From NCBI GenBank assembly GCA_018649885.1, contig JABIHA010000035.1:1-64000 (forward strand): 64,000 nucleotides of DNA. Direction: 5' to 3'. Positions 14,911-24,303 of the stretch are shown one piece after another (position 1 is the first letter of the stretch; every line of letters begins with the position of its first letter). A model generated the notes under the pieces. It had not been told where the DNA came from. It searched no databases and worked only from the letters and a program-made list of their open reading frames with translations. This DNA comes from Bacteriovoracaceae bacterium (GTDB lineage Bacteria > Bdellovibrionota > Bacteriovoracia > Bacteriovoracales > Bacteriovoracaceae). Position numbers and translations under genes: made by a program.

Positions 14911-17468
14911 TGAAAGTAAGACCAATCCTTGGGGTTAAATCTAGTCGGCTTAAAAGTCTTAGACGTCAACTACTTGATGCTCCTTATGAGTTGTGCACTC
15001 AAAAATCATACTGGATTACAGATTATTTCAAAAGCAATACACATCTATTTCAAAAGAAATCTGTAATAAGGGATATTGTCGAAAAAGTTCATTACAGGTC
15101 TTATAAGAAATCATTATTCTCTCTGGCAAAAGGGCAGGAGTTAGATCAAAAAAAGATTGCTATCAATCACAAACTTGGACAGTTTTATGCCAAAAACTAC
15201 CATGAACATTTGACTAGCTCGCTGCAAGTTACATACGCCAAGGCCTTGGCCCATACATTAGAAAATATGGAGCTTAAAGTTTATCCAGATGAGTTAATTG
15301 TGGGGAATTGTTCTTCTAAAAGAATTGGGGCACCTGTTCACACTGATTTGTCGGGAGTTCTTTTAGTGCCCGAGCTAGCAGACTTAACAACAAGGAAAGT
15401 AAACCCTATTGAGATGTCTAGTCAGCAAAAAGAACAATTAGAAGATGAAATTTTTCCATTTTGGTTTAATAAGTCAGTTCTATTTCATACTTCACAAACT
15501 TTTGATGATCCAGCACTGCTAAACGATATGCTTAGTGGTGGATATTTTATACTTACCCAAATTGCTGGGATTTCTCACTTAACACCCAACTACCAAAAAG
15601 TTATTGAGGTAGGTTTTTTAGGGATTAAACAGGAAATTAAAACAGAAATCGAAAAGCTGAAAAAGCTTGAACAAAGTGATGAGAACGTTACTAAATTACA
15701 ATTTTTAAAGTCGTTAGTGATTTCAACTGACGCTGCAATTGATTACGGTGTGAGGTGGAGCAAGAAATTGTCAGAGCTTGCAATGGTAGAAAAAGATGAA
15801 AAAAGAAAAAAAGAATTGTGCGAATTGGCCGAAATGTTTAAAACCATTCCTGCTAAACCTGCAGAGTCTTTTCATCAGGCCTTGCAATCCATGATGATTA
15901 CTCATGTGATAGTACATCAAGAAAGTTTTCAACATGGAGTATCTTTTGGTCGTTTGGATCAATTCCTTTATTCTTACTATAAAAAAGATATTGAGAGTGG
16001 AAAAATAGATGATGAAAAAGTTGTAGAGCTTATTGGTTGTTTTCTAGGCAAAGCAGCTGAGCTTTTACCTCTCTTTTTTGAAAGGGCGACAGAATATTTT
16101 AGTGGGCTTTCATCAGCTTCTGGCATAACTCTTGGGGGCAGCACTCCTGATAGTGATGATGCCGTCAATGAGCTGTCTTATCTGATTTTAAGTGCCTATG
16201 ACCAAATGAGATTAAGACAGCCCAATATTCATGTCAGAGTCAATGAGAACACATCTCGTGATTTTTTGAATTACTCATTTGAAATTTTAAAAAAAGGAGG
16301 AGGAATACCGGCCTTTTTTAATGATCCCAAAATTATCACATCCCTGATAAATCAAAATTACTCTAGTGAGGACGCTCATGCTTACTCAGTTGTTGGTTGT
16401 AGTGAATGGGGAGTTCCCAGTAAAAGTTTTCCGGCAGCAGGAGCTGGTTTCATTAATTTGGCCTTTGCCTTAAATATGACCCTTGGAACCTATCGTGGAG
16501 ATTTTCTACAAGATCGCCGGGGAAATAAGATTTCTGATAGCACAAAATCCATTGAGGATGTGCTCCAGCTTTTCGAACTAAACCTCAAAGAGCTCTTAGA
16601 TGTGGCGGTCACTGGAAATAACTGTATTGAAAGTGTACATGCAAATTATCGTCCCACTCCTTTTTTGTCAGCGATTGTTGAAGGTCCTATTCAAAAGGCA
16701 AAAGATCTCAATGCTGGTGGCAGTATCTATAATAGTTCAGGTTTTCAAGCGGTGGGACTGGCCGATGTGGCCAATTCGCTGATGGCAATACAGCAAGTTG
16801 TATTTACCCAAAAGAAATTAACACTTTCAGAGTTTGTAGCGGTTATTGATTCCAATTTCAAAGACTATGACTCTTTGAGATCTTATATATTAAATAGAGT
16901 TCCCAAATACGGACAAGACAATCTAGAAGTAGATCAATTTTCACAAAAAGTGAGTGAGATTTATAGCAGACTTGTAAGTGAGCTGACTCATCAAAGGGGA
17001 GGGCGCTACCTTCCTGGGTTTTGGACAATGACAACACATCAAGGTTTTGGGAAGAGAACTGCTGCCCTACCATCAGGCCGCTTGCATGGTGAGTGTTTAT
17101 CCAATGGGATTTCACCTACTCTTGGAAGTGAGAAATATGGGCCTACTGCTGCGCTTAATTCGGCCAGTAATGTGGACTCTGATTTGGCCGGAAATGGCAT
17201 GATACTCAATCAAAAAGTAGACAAGCAAAATATTTCAGGTGAGCGCGGTAATGTGATTTTAGAAGGACTTTTAAGAGGTCATTTTAATGGTGGAGGGATA
17301 CAAGTACAATTTAATATCCTTGACCAGGATACGCTACTTAAGGCCCGCAAAAATCCAGATCTCTACAAAGACTTAGTTGTGAGAATTTCAGGTTACTCTG
17401 CTTATTTCAATGATCTAACAGAAGATATGAAAGATGAGCTGATTTTGAGGAATACTCATCATGTCTAG
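14904..17468 (+). CDS. glycyl radical enzyme (PFL-like superfamily), unassigned subfamily
   Basis: At 854 aa it has full family length. The thiyl-radical Cys499 and adjacent Glu501 lie in SVVGCSEWG, the G-C-x-E layout of dehydratase/lyase-type members rather than the Cys-Cys of pyruvate formate-lyase. The glycyl radical site is Gly830 in VRISGYSAYF near the C-terminus. The N-terminal signature DELIVGN...GAPVHTDLSG and the FFNDPK motif are also present. The residue after GCSE is Trp rather than the common Pro of diol/choline/isethionate lyases, so the subfamily is unclear. AGAGGT at 14893 favours ATG 14904. Such enzymes are destroyed by oxygen, so an anaerobic or microaerobic role is implied. 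Its activase follows with an 8-base overlap. Confidence 0.9.
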   Translation: MLMKVRPILGVKSSRLKSLRRQLLDAPYELCTQKSYWITDYFKSNTHLFQKKSVIRDIVEKVHYRSYKKSLFSLAKGQELDQKKIAINHKLGQFYAKNYHEHLTSSLQVTYAKALAHTLENMELKVYPDELIVGNCSSKRIGAPVHTDLSGVLLVPELADLTTRKVNPIEMSSQQKEQLEDEIFPFWFNKSVLFHTSQTFDDPALLNDMLSGGYFILTQIAGISHLTPNYQKVIEVGFLGIKQEIKTEIEKLKKLEQSDENVTKLQFLKSLVISTDAAIDYGVRWSKKLSELAMVEKDEKRKKELCELAEMFKTIPAKPAESFHQALQSMMITHVIVHQESFQHGVSFGRLDQFLYSYYKKDIESGKIDDEKVVELIGCFLGKAAELLPLFFERATEYFSGLSSASGITLGGSTPDSDDAVNELSYLILSAYDQMRLRQPNIHVRVNENTSRDFLNYSFEILKKGGGIPAFFNDPKIITSLINQNYSSEDAHAYSVVGCSEWGVPSKSFPAAGAGFINLAFALNMTLGTYRGDFLQDRRGNKISDSTKSIEDVLQLFELNLKELLDVAVTGNNCIESVHANYRPTPFLSAIVEGPIQKAKDLNAGGSIYNSSGFQAVGLADVANSLMAIQQVVFTQKKLTLSEFVAVIDSNFKDYDSLRSYILNRVPKYGQDNLEVDQFSQKVSEIYSRLVSELTHQRGGRYLPGFWTMTTHQGFGKRTAALPSGRLHGECLSNGISPTLGSEKYGPTAALNSASNVDSDLAGNGMILNQKVDKQNISGERGNVILEGLLRGHFNGGGIQVQFNILDQDTLLKARKNPDLYKDLVVRISGYSAYFNDLTEDMKDELILRNTHHV

Positions 17469-18354
17469 AACTCTCGCGAACATTTTTGATATTCAAAGGT
17501 TTTCTATTCACGATGGGCAGGGAATACGAACAACTGTATTTTTTAAAGGTTGTAGTTTGAATTGTCAGTGGTGCCAAAATCCAGAGTCTAAGGCGCCAAA
17601 AAGTCAGCTCTACTTTGACCAAGCTAAGTGCCAGGATTGTAAAAGTTGTATTGGTTCTTGCCCTAGTGGTGCTATTTCAAATGGTGCCGGAAAAAGTGAT
17701 GTTGATTTTAATATGTGTAATGATTGCGGACAATGCGTAGAAAGTTGTCCCAATCTAGCTTTTGAGCTCTTGGGAAAAAGCTATACTGAAGATGAGCTAC
17801 TTGATAGTTGCCTCAAAGACCAAAGCTTTTATGAAAGCTCTGGTGGAGGAGTTACTCTCTCTGGTGGTGAAGCGGTTCTCCAGTCTGAATTTCTTCAAGG
17901 ATTTCTTCCTAAGTTAAAAGAAGCAGGAGTTCACATTTTACTTGAAACTGCTGGGAATTATCCCTTTCGCCTGCTTTCTCCATTACTGCCTTATATCTCA
18001 CATATATACATTGATATGAAATTTTATAGTGAAGACAAGCATTTAAAATACACTGGAAGTAGCAATCAGCTGATACTTGAAAATTTGGGAAAGCTAGTTG
18101 AGATGGACTTTCCTTTGACAGTGAGAGTACCGGGAATAAACGGGATTAATACTGACATAGATGAAAACGAAAAAATAGCAAGTCATTTAAACTCTCTGGG
18201 AATATCAGAGGTTGAACTTTTAAAATACAATTCACTTTGGGAATCAAAAATATCACGGATTGATACGGCTCAAAAACAATTAAATATTTCTAACAATGAG
18301 GACTATCTCCATGAACTTAAAAAGTGCTACAGCAAATATGACATTCGGGCCTAG
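17461..18354 (+). CDS. glycyl-radical-enzyme activating enzyme (radical SAM)
   Basis: The radical-SAM cluster motif CxxxCxxC is C31-C35-C38 (CSLNCQWCQNPE). An inserted ferredoxin-like domain with two 4Fe-4S motifs follows (CQDCKSCIGSCP and CNDCGQCVESCP), which is the layout of activases for dehydratase/lyase-type glycyl radical enzymes. The SAM-binding GGE motif is present (VTLSGGEAVLQ). It installs the glycyl radical at Gly830 of the partner. It overlaps the enzyme gene by eight bases and the transporter gene by 44. Confidence 0.93.
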   Translation: MSRTLANIFDIQRFSIHDGQGIRTTVFFKGCSLNCQWCQNPESKAPKSQLYFDQAKCQDCKSCIGSCPSGAISNGAGKSDVDFNMCNDCGQCVESCPNLAFELLGKSYTEDELLDSCLKDQSFYESSGGGVTLSGGEAVLQSEFLQGFLPKLKEAGVHILLETAGNYPFRLLSPLLPYISHIYIDMKFYSEDKHLKYTGSSNQLILENLGKLVEMDFPLTVRVPGINGINTDIDENEKIASHLNSLGISEVELLKYNSLWESKISRIDTAQKQLNISNNEDYLHELKKCYSKYDIRA

Positions 18355-19618
18355 TCGTGCCGATTCATCTCTAGTAGAAAGTGAGAAGAGCTCATTTTTT
18401 TGGAGTAAACTATCTAGCTATCAAAAAAAGCTACTACTCTTTTTAAGTGTGGCCACTTTTTTTGAAGGTTATGATCTACTGGCCTTAACCCAAATTTTGC
18501 CTGAAATTAGGACTCATTTTGGTCTCACTCCTGCTTATGGTGGGATTATGGTGGGAGTTATCAATGTGGGAACCATATTATCTTATTTATTAGTAAGAAA
18601 GGCCGATATTTGGGGAAGAAAAAAAGTGATGATGCTTACTATTTTGGGGTACACACTTTTCTCATTTCTATCCGGAATCTCAACTACAGTTTATATGTTT
18701 GCAGGTTTTCAGTTGATGGCGCGAATTTTTCTCATTGCAGAGTGGGCCATTAGTAATATCTATGCCGCTGAAGAATTTCCTGCCGAAATGAGAGGGACGA
18801 TTTTGGGTATTATTCAAGGGTTTTCTTGTCTTGGTGCCATTGCTTGTGCAGCAGTAGTGCCACTTCTACTTGAAACGGGATACGGTTGGAGAACGATTTA
18901 TTTTGTGGGCACCCTGCCACTAATCATCTTGGCCTTTTCTAGAAGAAATCTAAAAGAGACAGCAAGGTTTACTAAGGCCCGCGCGGAAAGGGCCACTCTT
19001 TCGACCTCAATGACTGCAATCTTTAAAACAGATTATGTTAAAAGATTGGTCCTTGTCTCATCTATTTGGGCCCTAACCTATACCTGTACTCAAAATGCCA
19101 TAACCTTTTGGAAGGAATTTGCAACTGCCGAACGAGGTTTAACTAACGGTCAAATAGGTATATCTGTGGGAGTTGCTGCCATACTATCTATGCCTCTCGT
19201 GTTCTTTGTTGGTAAAGTCATTGATTCCCTTGGGAGAAAGAAAGGGGCACTACTTATATATGGAGTGGGACTTACTGGCATCTATGGCGCCTATACGCTC
19301 AATTCTTGGTGGGCCTTAACTGCGTCTCTTGTTTTCGCTATTTTTGGTGCTAGTTCTGTGATTCCTGTACTCAACGCATTTACTACTGAGCTCTTTCCTA
19401 CTCATTTGAGAGCAGATGCTTTTGCCTGGACTAATAATATATTCGGACGAGTTGGTTATGTCCTGGCACCTGTATTTATCGGAAGTTTTGCAGGCACTCT
19501 TGGTTGGGGCTTCACTAGTAAGTTGACCATTATTTTTCCTGTGATCGCTCTCATCATTATTTTAAAATATCTGCCAGAAACAAGCGGGGTAGAACTCGAA
19601 AAGAGTTCTTCAATTTAG
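18311..19618 (+). CDS. MFS transporter, aromatic-acid/sugar-porter-like
   Basis: Twelve hydrophobic segments are visible. The first carries FEGYDLLALTQILPEI, the D-in-TM1 pattern of the aromatic acid:H+ symporter group, and the loop motif ADIWGRKK (MFS signature DxxGRR/KK) occurs between TM2 and TM3, with a second copy IDSLGRKKG in the C half. I place the start at ATG 18311, where GAGG lies eight bases upstream, inside the activase end. As the last operon gene it likely imports the substrate or exports a product; an anionic small organic acid is a fair guess by family. Confidence 0.85.
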   Translation: MNLKSATANMTFGPSRADSSLVESEKSSFFWSKLSSYQKKLLLFLSVATFFEGYDLLALTQILPEIRTHFGLTPAYGGIMVGVINVGTILSYLLVRKADIWGRKKVMMLTILGYTLFSFLSGISTTVYMFAGFQLMARIFLIAEWAISNIYAAEEFPAEMRGTILGIIQGFSCLGAIACAAVVPLLLETGYGWRTIYFVGTLPLIILAFSRRNLKETARFTKARAERATLSTSMTAIFKTDYVKRLVLVSSIWALTYTCTQNAITFWKEFATAERGLTNGQIGISVGVAAILSMPLVFFVGKVIDSLGRKKGALLIYGVGLTGIYGAYTLNSWWALTASLVFAIFGASSVIPVLNAFTTELFPTHLRADAFAWTNNIFGRVGYVLAPVFIGSFAGTLGWGFTSKLTIIFPVIALIIILKYLPETSGVELEKSSSI

Positions 19619-20170
19619 ATTTTGAAAATACCTTTGTCTGTTTTTGTAGAGGTACTGAAAAATCCCTTTGCCGAAAACAAAATAAGACACAACTAGTGGC
19701 GCCAGAAGCCATCTTAAGGGTGAGGGAGAATATTTCATTATCAGTGAGCACATGACGATCTCACTTATCTGGCCTATGGGATAGAGGATGATAAAAAGGT
19801 TGTAGCGGAAAAACCCTAGAAGTCTCCCCCCAAAGAAGTAATACCCTGATCTCAGAGAATCGGCCAGTGACCAGACAAAAATTAAGGCCACTACAAATCT
19901 GGGATCACCTTGATTTTGGAGATAGGCATAGAAGATCACCCAGGCGTATAGGTTTCTCGCTAGAACTTGAATAATAGTAAAGCTGAGAGAGGATTTGACC
20001 CATTTTTTGTAGCAATGAAAGATCTCAAGCAGTGAAACCAGGTGGGTTATTCTGACAAGAGTCAGAGGTGTAAAAAACTCACTTTCAAATCCTAAAAGAG
20101 CATATATTGAAGAGCCGAGAGTCAGAAGCCATAGCACCATCATGGAAAAATTGTAGGTTTTCAAATACAT
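19610..20170 (-). CDS. PTPLA/HACD-like 3-hydroxyacyl-CoA dehydratase
   Basis: A 186-aa polytopic protein with the PTPLA/Phs1 pattern: YLKTYNFSMMVLW at the start, LEIFHCYKKWVKSSLSFT followed by QVLARN, then LRSGYYFF and FFRYNLFIILYPIGQISE. The catalytic pair of the family, Tyr and Glu seven residues apart (Y149/E156 in yeast Phs1, from memory), appears as Y130 and E137. These enzymes dehydrate (3R)-3-hydroxyacyl-CoA in long-chain fatty-acid elongation and are mainly eukaryotic. Its 3' end overlaps the MFS gene by nine bases. A link to the SDR genes opposite is possible but unproven. Confidence 0.8.
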   Translation of the reverse strand: MYLKTYNFSMMVLWLLTLGSSIYALLGFESEFFTPLTLVRITHLVSLLEIFHCYKKWVKSSLSFTIIQVLARNLYAWVIFYAYLQNQGDPRFVVALIFVWSLADSLRSGYYFFGGRLLGFFRYNLFIILYPIGQISEIVMCSLIMKYSPSPLRWLLAPLVVSYFVFGKGIFQYLYKNRQRYFQNLN

Positions 20171-20295
20171 AGGTGGTTATTATATAGGGCAATTCCCAGA
20201 GTTTCAATATTTGGCATTTTTACAGTGCTGATGAATAATAGATTCATTTTGAGTCTTTTATTCTATGATTCGCGCTCACTAAATTGAGAAACTAA

Positions 20296-21213
20296 ATGAG
20301 CACTGTTAAGGCTATGATTTTTATCTGTCTGATGGCCCACGGCTTGGGGTTAAAGGCGTCTAGTTCCTGCTTTAGCGCTAGAAGGCTTCTCGAAATAGTA
20401 AATCAGCGGTTTTCAGATGCAATGAGCACTGGGGATATGGTGAAGCTCAGATCTCTTGATGGAAGTACTTACACTACCCACTTTCTAGGAGAGGTTTTCG
20501 ACACAAAAACAAAGAAATTGTATTCTCTATTTTTTGATCCAGAAAATCTTGAAGTTCACTACCTCTTATCAGATCGGATTTCGTACCTAAAGGGTGGCTC
20601 CCTTAGAACCATTATAGATAATTCCCCACTTCCCCCGCTTGTAAAACAAGTAGGAGATTCATGTGCGGTCTATGCCATGCGTGGTTGTTTATCACAACTG
20701 TCTTTAATACATGGAAACCTGATTCTTCCATCGGGAAAAAGCCTATTTTCAGACCTTGATGGAGTGACTCAACAGTTATTTAAAAGATTGATCCACGAAA
20801 ACTCAGCAAGTGGTGCTGAGCAGATTCAAAAAATGCGAAGTCTTTTGAATGAATTTGGCATTGGTCATCGTATTGATTTTTCAAATTCTGGAGTGACCCC
20901 CAGTGCTGTACTGGCCCACCTCGAAAAAGGAAAACCTACAATTGTGATGTTTCCCCAAGCAACTGTTAAAGGCACTATCTCTGTCGCCTCTGATTCCGCC
21001 GTTACTATCACGCATGGGCTTCGTTCTGGTATTTCCTCTTCAAATGAGGCCATTTACCATGCCGTTGTGATGACAAGTACATTTACCGATAATAAAGGCC
21101 TTCGCTACTATGTATTTTATGATTCAGGAACCGGGGGAATTCACCTCTGGAGTGAAGCCGAAATTCTAAATTCTTCCGGCTCTAAAATTTTATACTTACT
21201 CGTTGATTTATAG
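20296..21213 (+). CDS. secreted papain-like (C39-type) protein
   Basis: A signal peptide (AMIFICLMAHGLGLKASSS) precedes a region with a papain-fold signature: catalytic Cys123 in QVGDSCAVYAMRGCL and a later His in EAIYHAVVMTSTF followed by GLRYYVFYDSGTGG, where the Asp or Asn completes the triad. This is the C39/bacteriocin-peptidase-like arrangement of secreted stand-alone proteins rather than an ABC fusion. Start uncertain: no good ribosome site before ATG 20296, and ATG 20314 is possible. Proposed role: proteolysis or a degenerate binding version, outside the cytoplasm. Confidence 0.65.
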   Translation: MSTVKAMIFICLMAHGLGLKASSSCFSARRLLEIVNQRFSDAMSTGDMVKLRSLDGSTYTTHFLGEVFDTKTKKLYSLFFDPENLEVHYLLSDRISYLKGGSLRTIIDNSPLPPLVKQVGDSCAVYAMRGCLSQLSLIHGNLILPSGKSLFSDLDGVTQQLFKRLIHENSASGAEQIQKMRSLLNEFGIGHRIDFSNSGVTPSAVLAHLEKGKPTIVMFPQATVKGTISVASDSAVTITHGLRSGISSSNEAIYHAVVMTSTFTDNKGLRYYVFYDSGTGGIHLWSEAEILNSSGSKILYLLVDL

Positions 21214-22053
21214 AAGAAAAATATAATCAGCGATGGGCCCAAATTCTTTAGATGGGTTGGTCAGTTCACCAATTTCTTTTTTCCCCATTCCGATTGTATC
21301 AATGAGTTTGATCGTTATTACAGGTAGTGATTTATCACGCTTTAGTTGGGCCACAGTTCCTGAAAAATAATCAGTGTGAAAAGATCCAGCTACGACAAAT
21401 TGTAGATCAAAAGTTGAATTCGTGATTAAGGCCTGTGACATCACGCTGTCAGTAAAACACTGAGCAAGGAAGTAGCCATCTAGTTTTTCTCTTGGAACAT
21501 GAGAGCCCATGACTGTGTTAAATCGCTTGCGGTAGTTTTTATCGCCAAGCTGAAAATCAGCGGGAACATACTTTGGGTCTACTGCTTTGATTCCACCAGT
21601 GATGAGTTTTTTCTTTACAGATCTTTCAATATTTAAACCCAGGAGCTGACCACCGAGATCTTTTACAGCTTTCAAAATGGGTGCATAAACAAGATTGTTT
21701 TTTGAAACCGAGAGGCCTTGGAAAAATTTGGCAAGATCAATTTTATCATCAGAGAACATCTCAAAATTGTGATCAATTTCTGATTGCGCTGTATAATTTA
21801 AAAACTCCCAACCAACAGTGAAGCTATTTTCAGAGTATGTGGCCTTGACCACGTCTTTTATAATTTGGGCCTGGGCACCTTGGATTAGATGATTGTAATG
21901 ATATTCGCCTAGAATCACTCTGGCATTTGCTGGGATTTCTTTTAAAAATTGCTCATTAGTTACGAATTTTGAGCTTCCAGATTTATAGATGGAGGTAGCT
22001 GAAAATGTATTGAGGGATAAAATTGTCAGGGCCAAAGCAAGCATTGCTTTCAT
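21208..22053 (-). CDS. ChaN/Tiki-superfamily secreted protein
   Basis: The start is ATG 22053 with GGAG seven bases upstream; MKAMLALALTILSLNTFSA is a signal peptide. The mature part has the superfamily's two metal/haem-binding signatures, ILGEYHYNHL near the start and QFVVAGSFHTDYFSG towards the end, together with VGWEFL in between. ChaN proteins bind haem at the cell surface, whereas Tiki relatives are metalloproteases; the G-E-x-H...H pattern fits both. It converges on, and overlaps by six bases, the C39-like gene. Confidence 0.75.
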   Translation of the reverse strand: MKAMLALALTILSLNTFSATSIYKSGSSKFVTNEQFLKEIPANARVILGEYHYNHLIQGAQAQIIKDVVKATYSENSFTVGWEFLNYTAQSEIDHNFEMFSDDKIDLAKFFQGLSVSKNNLVYAPILKAVKDLGGQLLGLNIERSVKKKLITGGIKAVDPKYVPADFQLGDKNYRKRFNTVMGSHVPREKLDGYFLAQCFTDSVMSQALITNSTFDLQFVVAGSFHTDYFSGTVAQLKRDKSLPVITIKLIDTIGMGKKEIGELTNPSKEFGPIADYIFLL

Positions 22054-22261
22054 TGATATTCTCCAGGATTTAATTGTCAAGACACGTATGTGGCCAATGG
22101 TATTCAAAGTGAGCTGTGTTGACAATGTTAATCGTAATTTCAGCCAGTTATGGCCGTCTGAAGTTTTGACATCCCTGTATTTGCTTCTATCCAGCTATCG
22201 CTGAGTGGCCTTCTCTTGATAATGTGGAGCGAACTGCTATAAAGGCTCCCAGGAAGGATTT

Positions 22262-23041
22262 ATGAATACTAGAGATATGCTCATTCCCTATTTTTCTTTT
22301 CCCATATTAGACGGACTTGGCCGTAGACATACGGGCCCAGAGATAATGGATGTAGCGACACTTCCTTTTTCCACTACCCAAAAAGTTTATAAGAATTTGA
22401 GCATGGTTAATTCGATCCTAGGTGTTGATGGTCCTAGCCTCCTTTTTGTTAAAAAATTTATTGAAGATCATCCAAACCAGAAGAGTCTTCGAATTCTTGA
22501 TATTGGATGTGGTCAAGGTGATAAGCTTAGAAAGATTCAGGCCCTCTTATTAAAAAAAGGCGTAGAAGCACAGCTCGTTGGAGTGGATCTTAACGAGGAT
22601 GTTGTAAAATCGGCCACAAAAAGTTCAGGGCCAAATTGTGATATACAGTTTCTTGCTAAAAATGTTTATGATTTTGATGAGACAGTCAAATTTGATATTG
22701 TCTTGTGTACTAATGTTCTACATCACTTAAGTGATGAGGATATTTTAAAACTAATCAAGTGGTCCGAACACAGAAGCGAGGCATTCTTTTTTATAGATCT
22801 CTACAGGTCTGCTCTGACATTCATAGGCTGGTGGACCCTGTGTCACACACTTTTATCTTTTTTTGGAGCGATCATCAGGACCGATGGATTTCTTTCCATT
22901 AAAAAATCATTTAGAGAAGCTGACTTTGTAAACTATGTTCACAAACTTAGTTTTAATACAGGTAAAACAATAATTAAAAAGCAAGGCCTCTTCTTTTTAT
23001 CCATGACTCATTATTCACATTGCACTGAAGTTAATTTGTAA
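22262..23041 (+). CDS. SAM-dependent methyltransferase (class I)
   Basis: Motif I is LRILDIGCGQGDKL, motif II VGVDLNEDVV, and motif III/IV DIVLCTNVLHHLSDEDIL, all typical of Methyltransf_11/25 proteins. The C-terminal part has hydrophobic stretches (GWWTLCHTLLSFFGAII), which suggests action on a membrane-associated or lipid acceptor. 259 aa. AGGAAGG lies before ATG 22262. It stands alone; its 3' end overlaps the next gene by 31 bases in convergent fashion. Substrate unknown. Confidence 0.82.
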   Translation: MNTRDMLIPYFSFPILDGLGRRHTGPEIMDVATLPFSTTQKVYKNLSMVNSILGVDGPSLLFVKKFIEDHPNQKSLRILDIGCGQGDKLRKIQALLLKKGVEAQLVGVDLNEDVVKSATKSSGPNCDIQFLAKNVYDFDETVKFDIVLCTNVLHHLSDEDILKLIKWSEHRSEAFFFIDLYRSALTFIGWWTLCHTLLSFFGAIIRTDGFLSIKKSFREADFVNYVHKLSFNTGKTIIKKQGLFFLSMTHYSHCTEVNL

Positions 23042-24219
23042 TCCAGCTTAAGTGTCGCATGAGGATTGGGATGTATTTCCCAACGAATCGGCTCTTCACT
23101 TTGAATTAACTTAATTTTAGAAATTGAAAGTCCATATCTCCTGACAAATTGTCCAAGGGCCAGGTTTCCAACATGGGGAAATGAGAGCTTGTAGGGATCT
23201 CCTGTATAAGGATTGTCATAAGAGAGAATATGCCTTGATGCTCCATCACTCGTCATTGAAGAAAAATCCATAAAATATTGAATTTCTCCATCACCCAGGT
23301 CCTCGTATGAACCTGCTATATTTTGATAGGGCCCAACTCCAGGATTAGAAACGCCTATAATTCTCCCCGAGTAGTCATTTCGATATGAGTTGTTTGATAG
23401 TGAAACATTGATCTCTCCTGATTTATCAATAACGGAAATATTCCACTTCCCACTATACGACCAGGAGAAGCTTCCTGCAGGAGCTGGCAAATTTGCTTTA
23501 TGGGAGTAGGAATAATTGAGTCTCCCAAAGAGATATTTTACTGAGTCAGAACAAGATTCAGCGTAAGCAGATTTAATGGGGTTTAATTTATGGAGTAGCT
23601 TTTGGAATAGACCTGCACTAGGTGCACTTAATTCTATAACCTCATCAGCATAATCCGATAGATCACTTAGCTCTTGGTCAATATTTTGCTGCCACTCAGT
23701 TTGCTTGTCCGGGAGTGAGCCGTGCTCGGTTTCTTTGTCGTAGTGGCAACTTGCTGTCACACAGGGATTAGATTCACCGTAGTATTGATCCCACATTCCG
23801 TCCCACAAATCTCTGAAAGCATTTTCAATACCGGTGTTATTACAGCTAAGCAGATTGGCCTCTAATTCTGAGGATTCTTTGAGTGCCTTTTTCAATTTTC
23901 GAAGCCAAAGCTCATTCAGCTTCAGGTGATAGGATTCATGGGTTTTAAGTTGGTCATCGAGTGGTATTTTTCTCCAGGACAAATCAGGATCAATTCCACT
24001 TTTTAATCCAATCTTCAATTTTTTAGTGCTGGGGTTATGGCACCATGATGTAATATCCCAAGTACCCCATGTAAGTGCATCGTGTGGGGAGTTGGCGTCT
24101 GCTCCACCTCGGTAGAATCCATCTTCAACCACCATTGTAGGAGTCCATACAATATCTTCAGCGAAGCTGGAAATCGGTAGAGTGAACAAAATTGTGAATG
24201 CGAGTAGTCTAAGATTCAT
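23011..24219 (-). CDS. secreted protein with an HExxH motif
   Basis: ATG 24219 follows AGGG and opens a signal peptide (MNLRLLAFTILFTLPISSFA). At about 90-105 of the mature chain lies THESYHLKLNELWLRKL, an HExxH zinc-binding helix as in DUF922-type putative metalloproteases; a helical domain and Cys pairs follow (NPCVTASCHYDKE). The C-terminal half is a beta-rich module (SWSYSGKWNISVIDKSGEINVSL). A secreted zinc protease with a C-terminal binding domain is the working idea; the third metal ligand was not identified, so it could be structural only. Confidence 0.6.
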   Translation of the reverse strand: MNLRLLAFTILFTLPISSFAEDIVWTPTMVVEDGFYRGGADANSPHDALTWGTWDITSWCHNPSTKKLKIGLKSGIDPDLSWRKIPLDDQLKTHESYHLKLNELWLRKLKKALKESSELEANLLSCNNTGIENAFRDLWDGMWDQYYGESNPCVTASCHYDKETEHGSLPDKQTEWQQNIDQELSDLSDYADEVIELSAPSAGLFQKLLHKLNPIKSAYAESCSDSVKYLFGRLNYSYSHKANLPAPAGSFSWSYSGKWNISVIDKSGEINVSLSNNSYRNDYSGRIIGVSNPGVGPYQNIAGSYEDLGDGEIQYFMDFSSMTSDGASRHILSYDNPYTGDPYKLSFPHVGNLALGQFVRRYGLSISKIKLIQSEEPIRWEIHPNPHATLKLDYKLTSVQCE

Positions 24220-24303
24220 AAGTGGTCCCTTATCAAAAGCTGCCCACAATCTAACACTACTTGTACAAGCATGTTACTAATTCTTAATAAAGTAAGATAA
24301 TTG

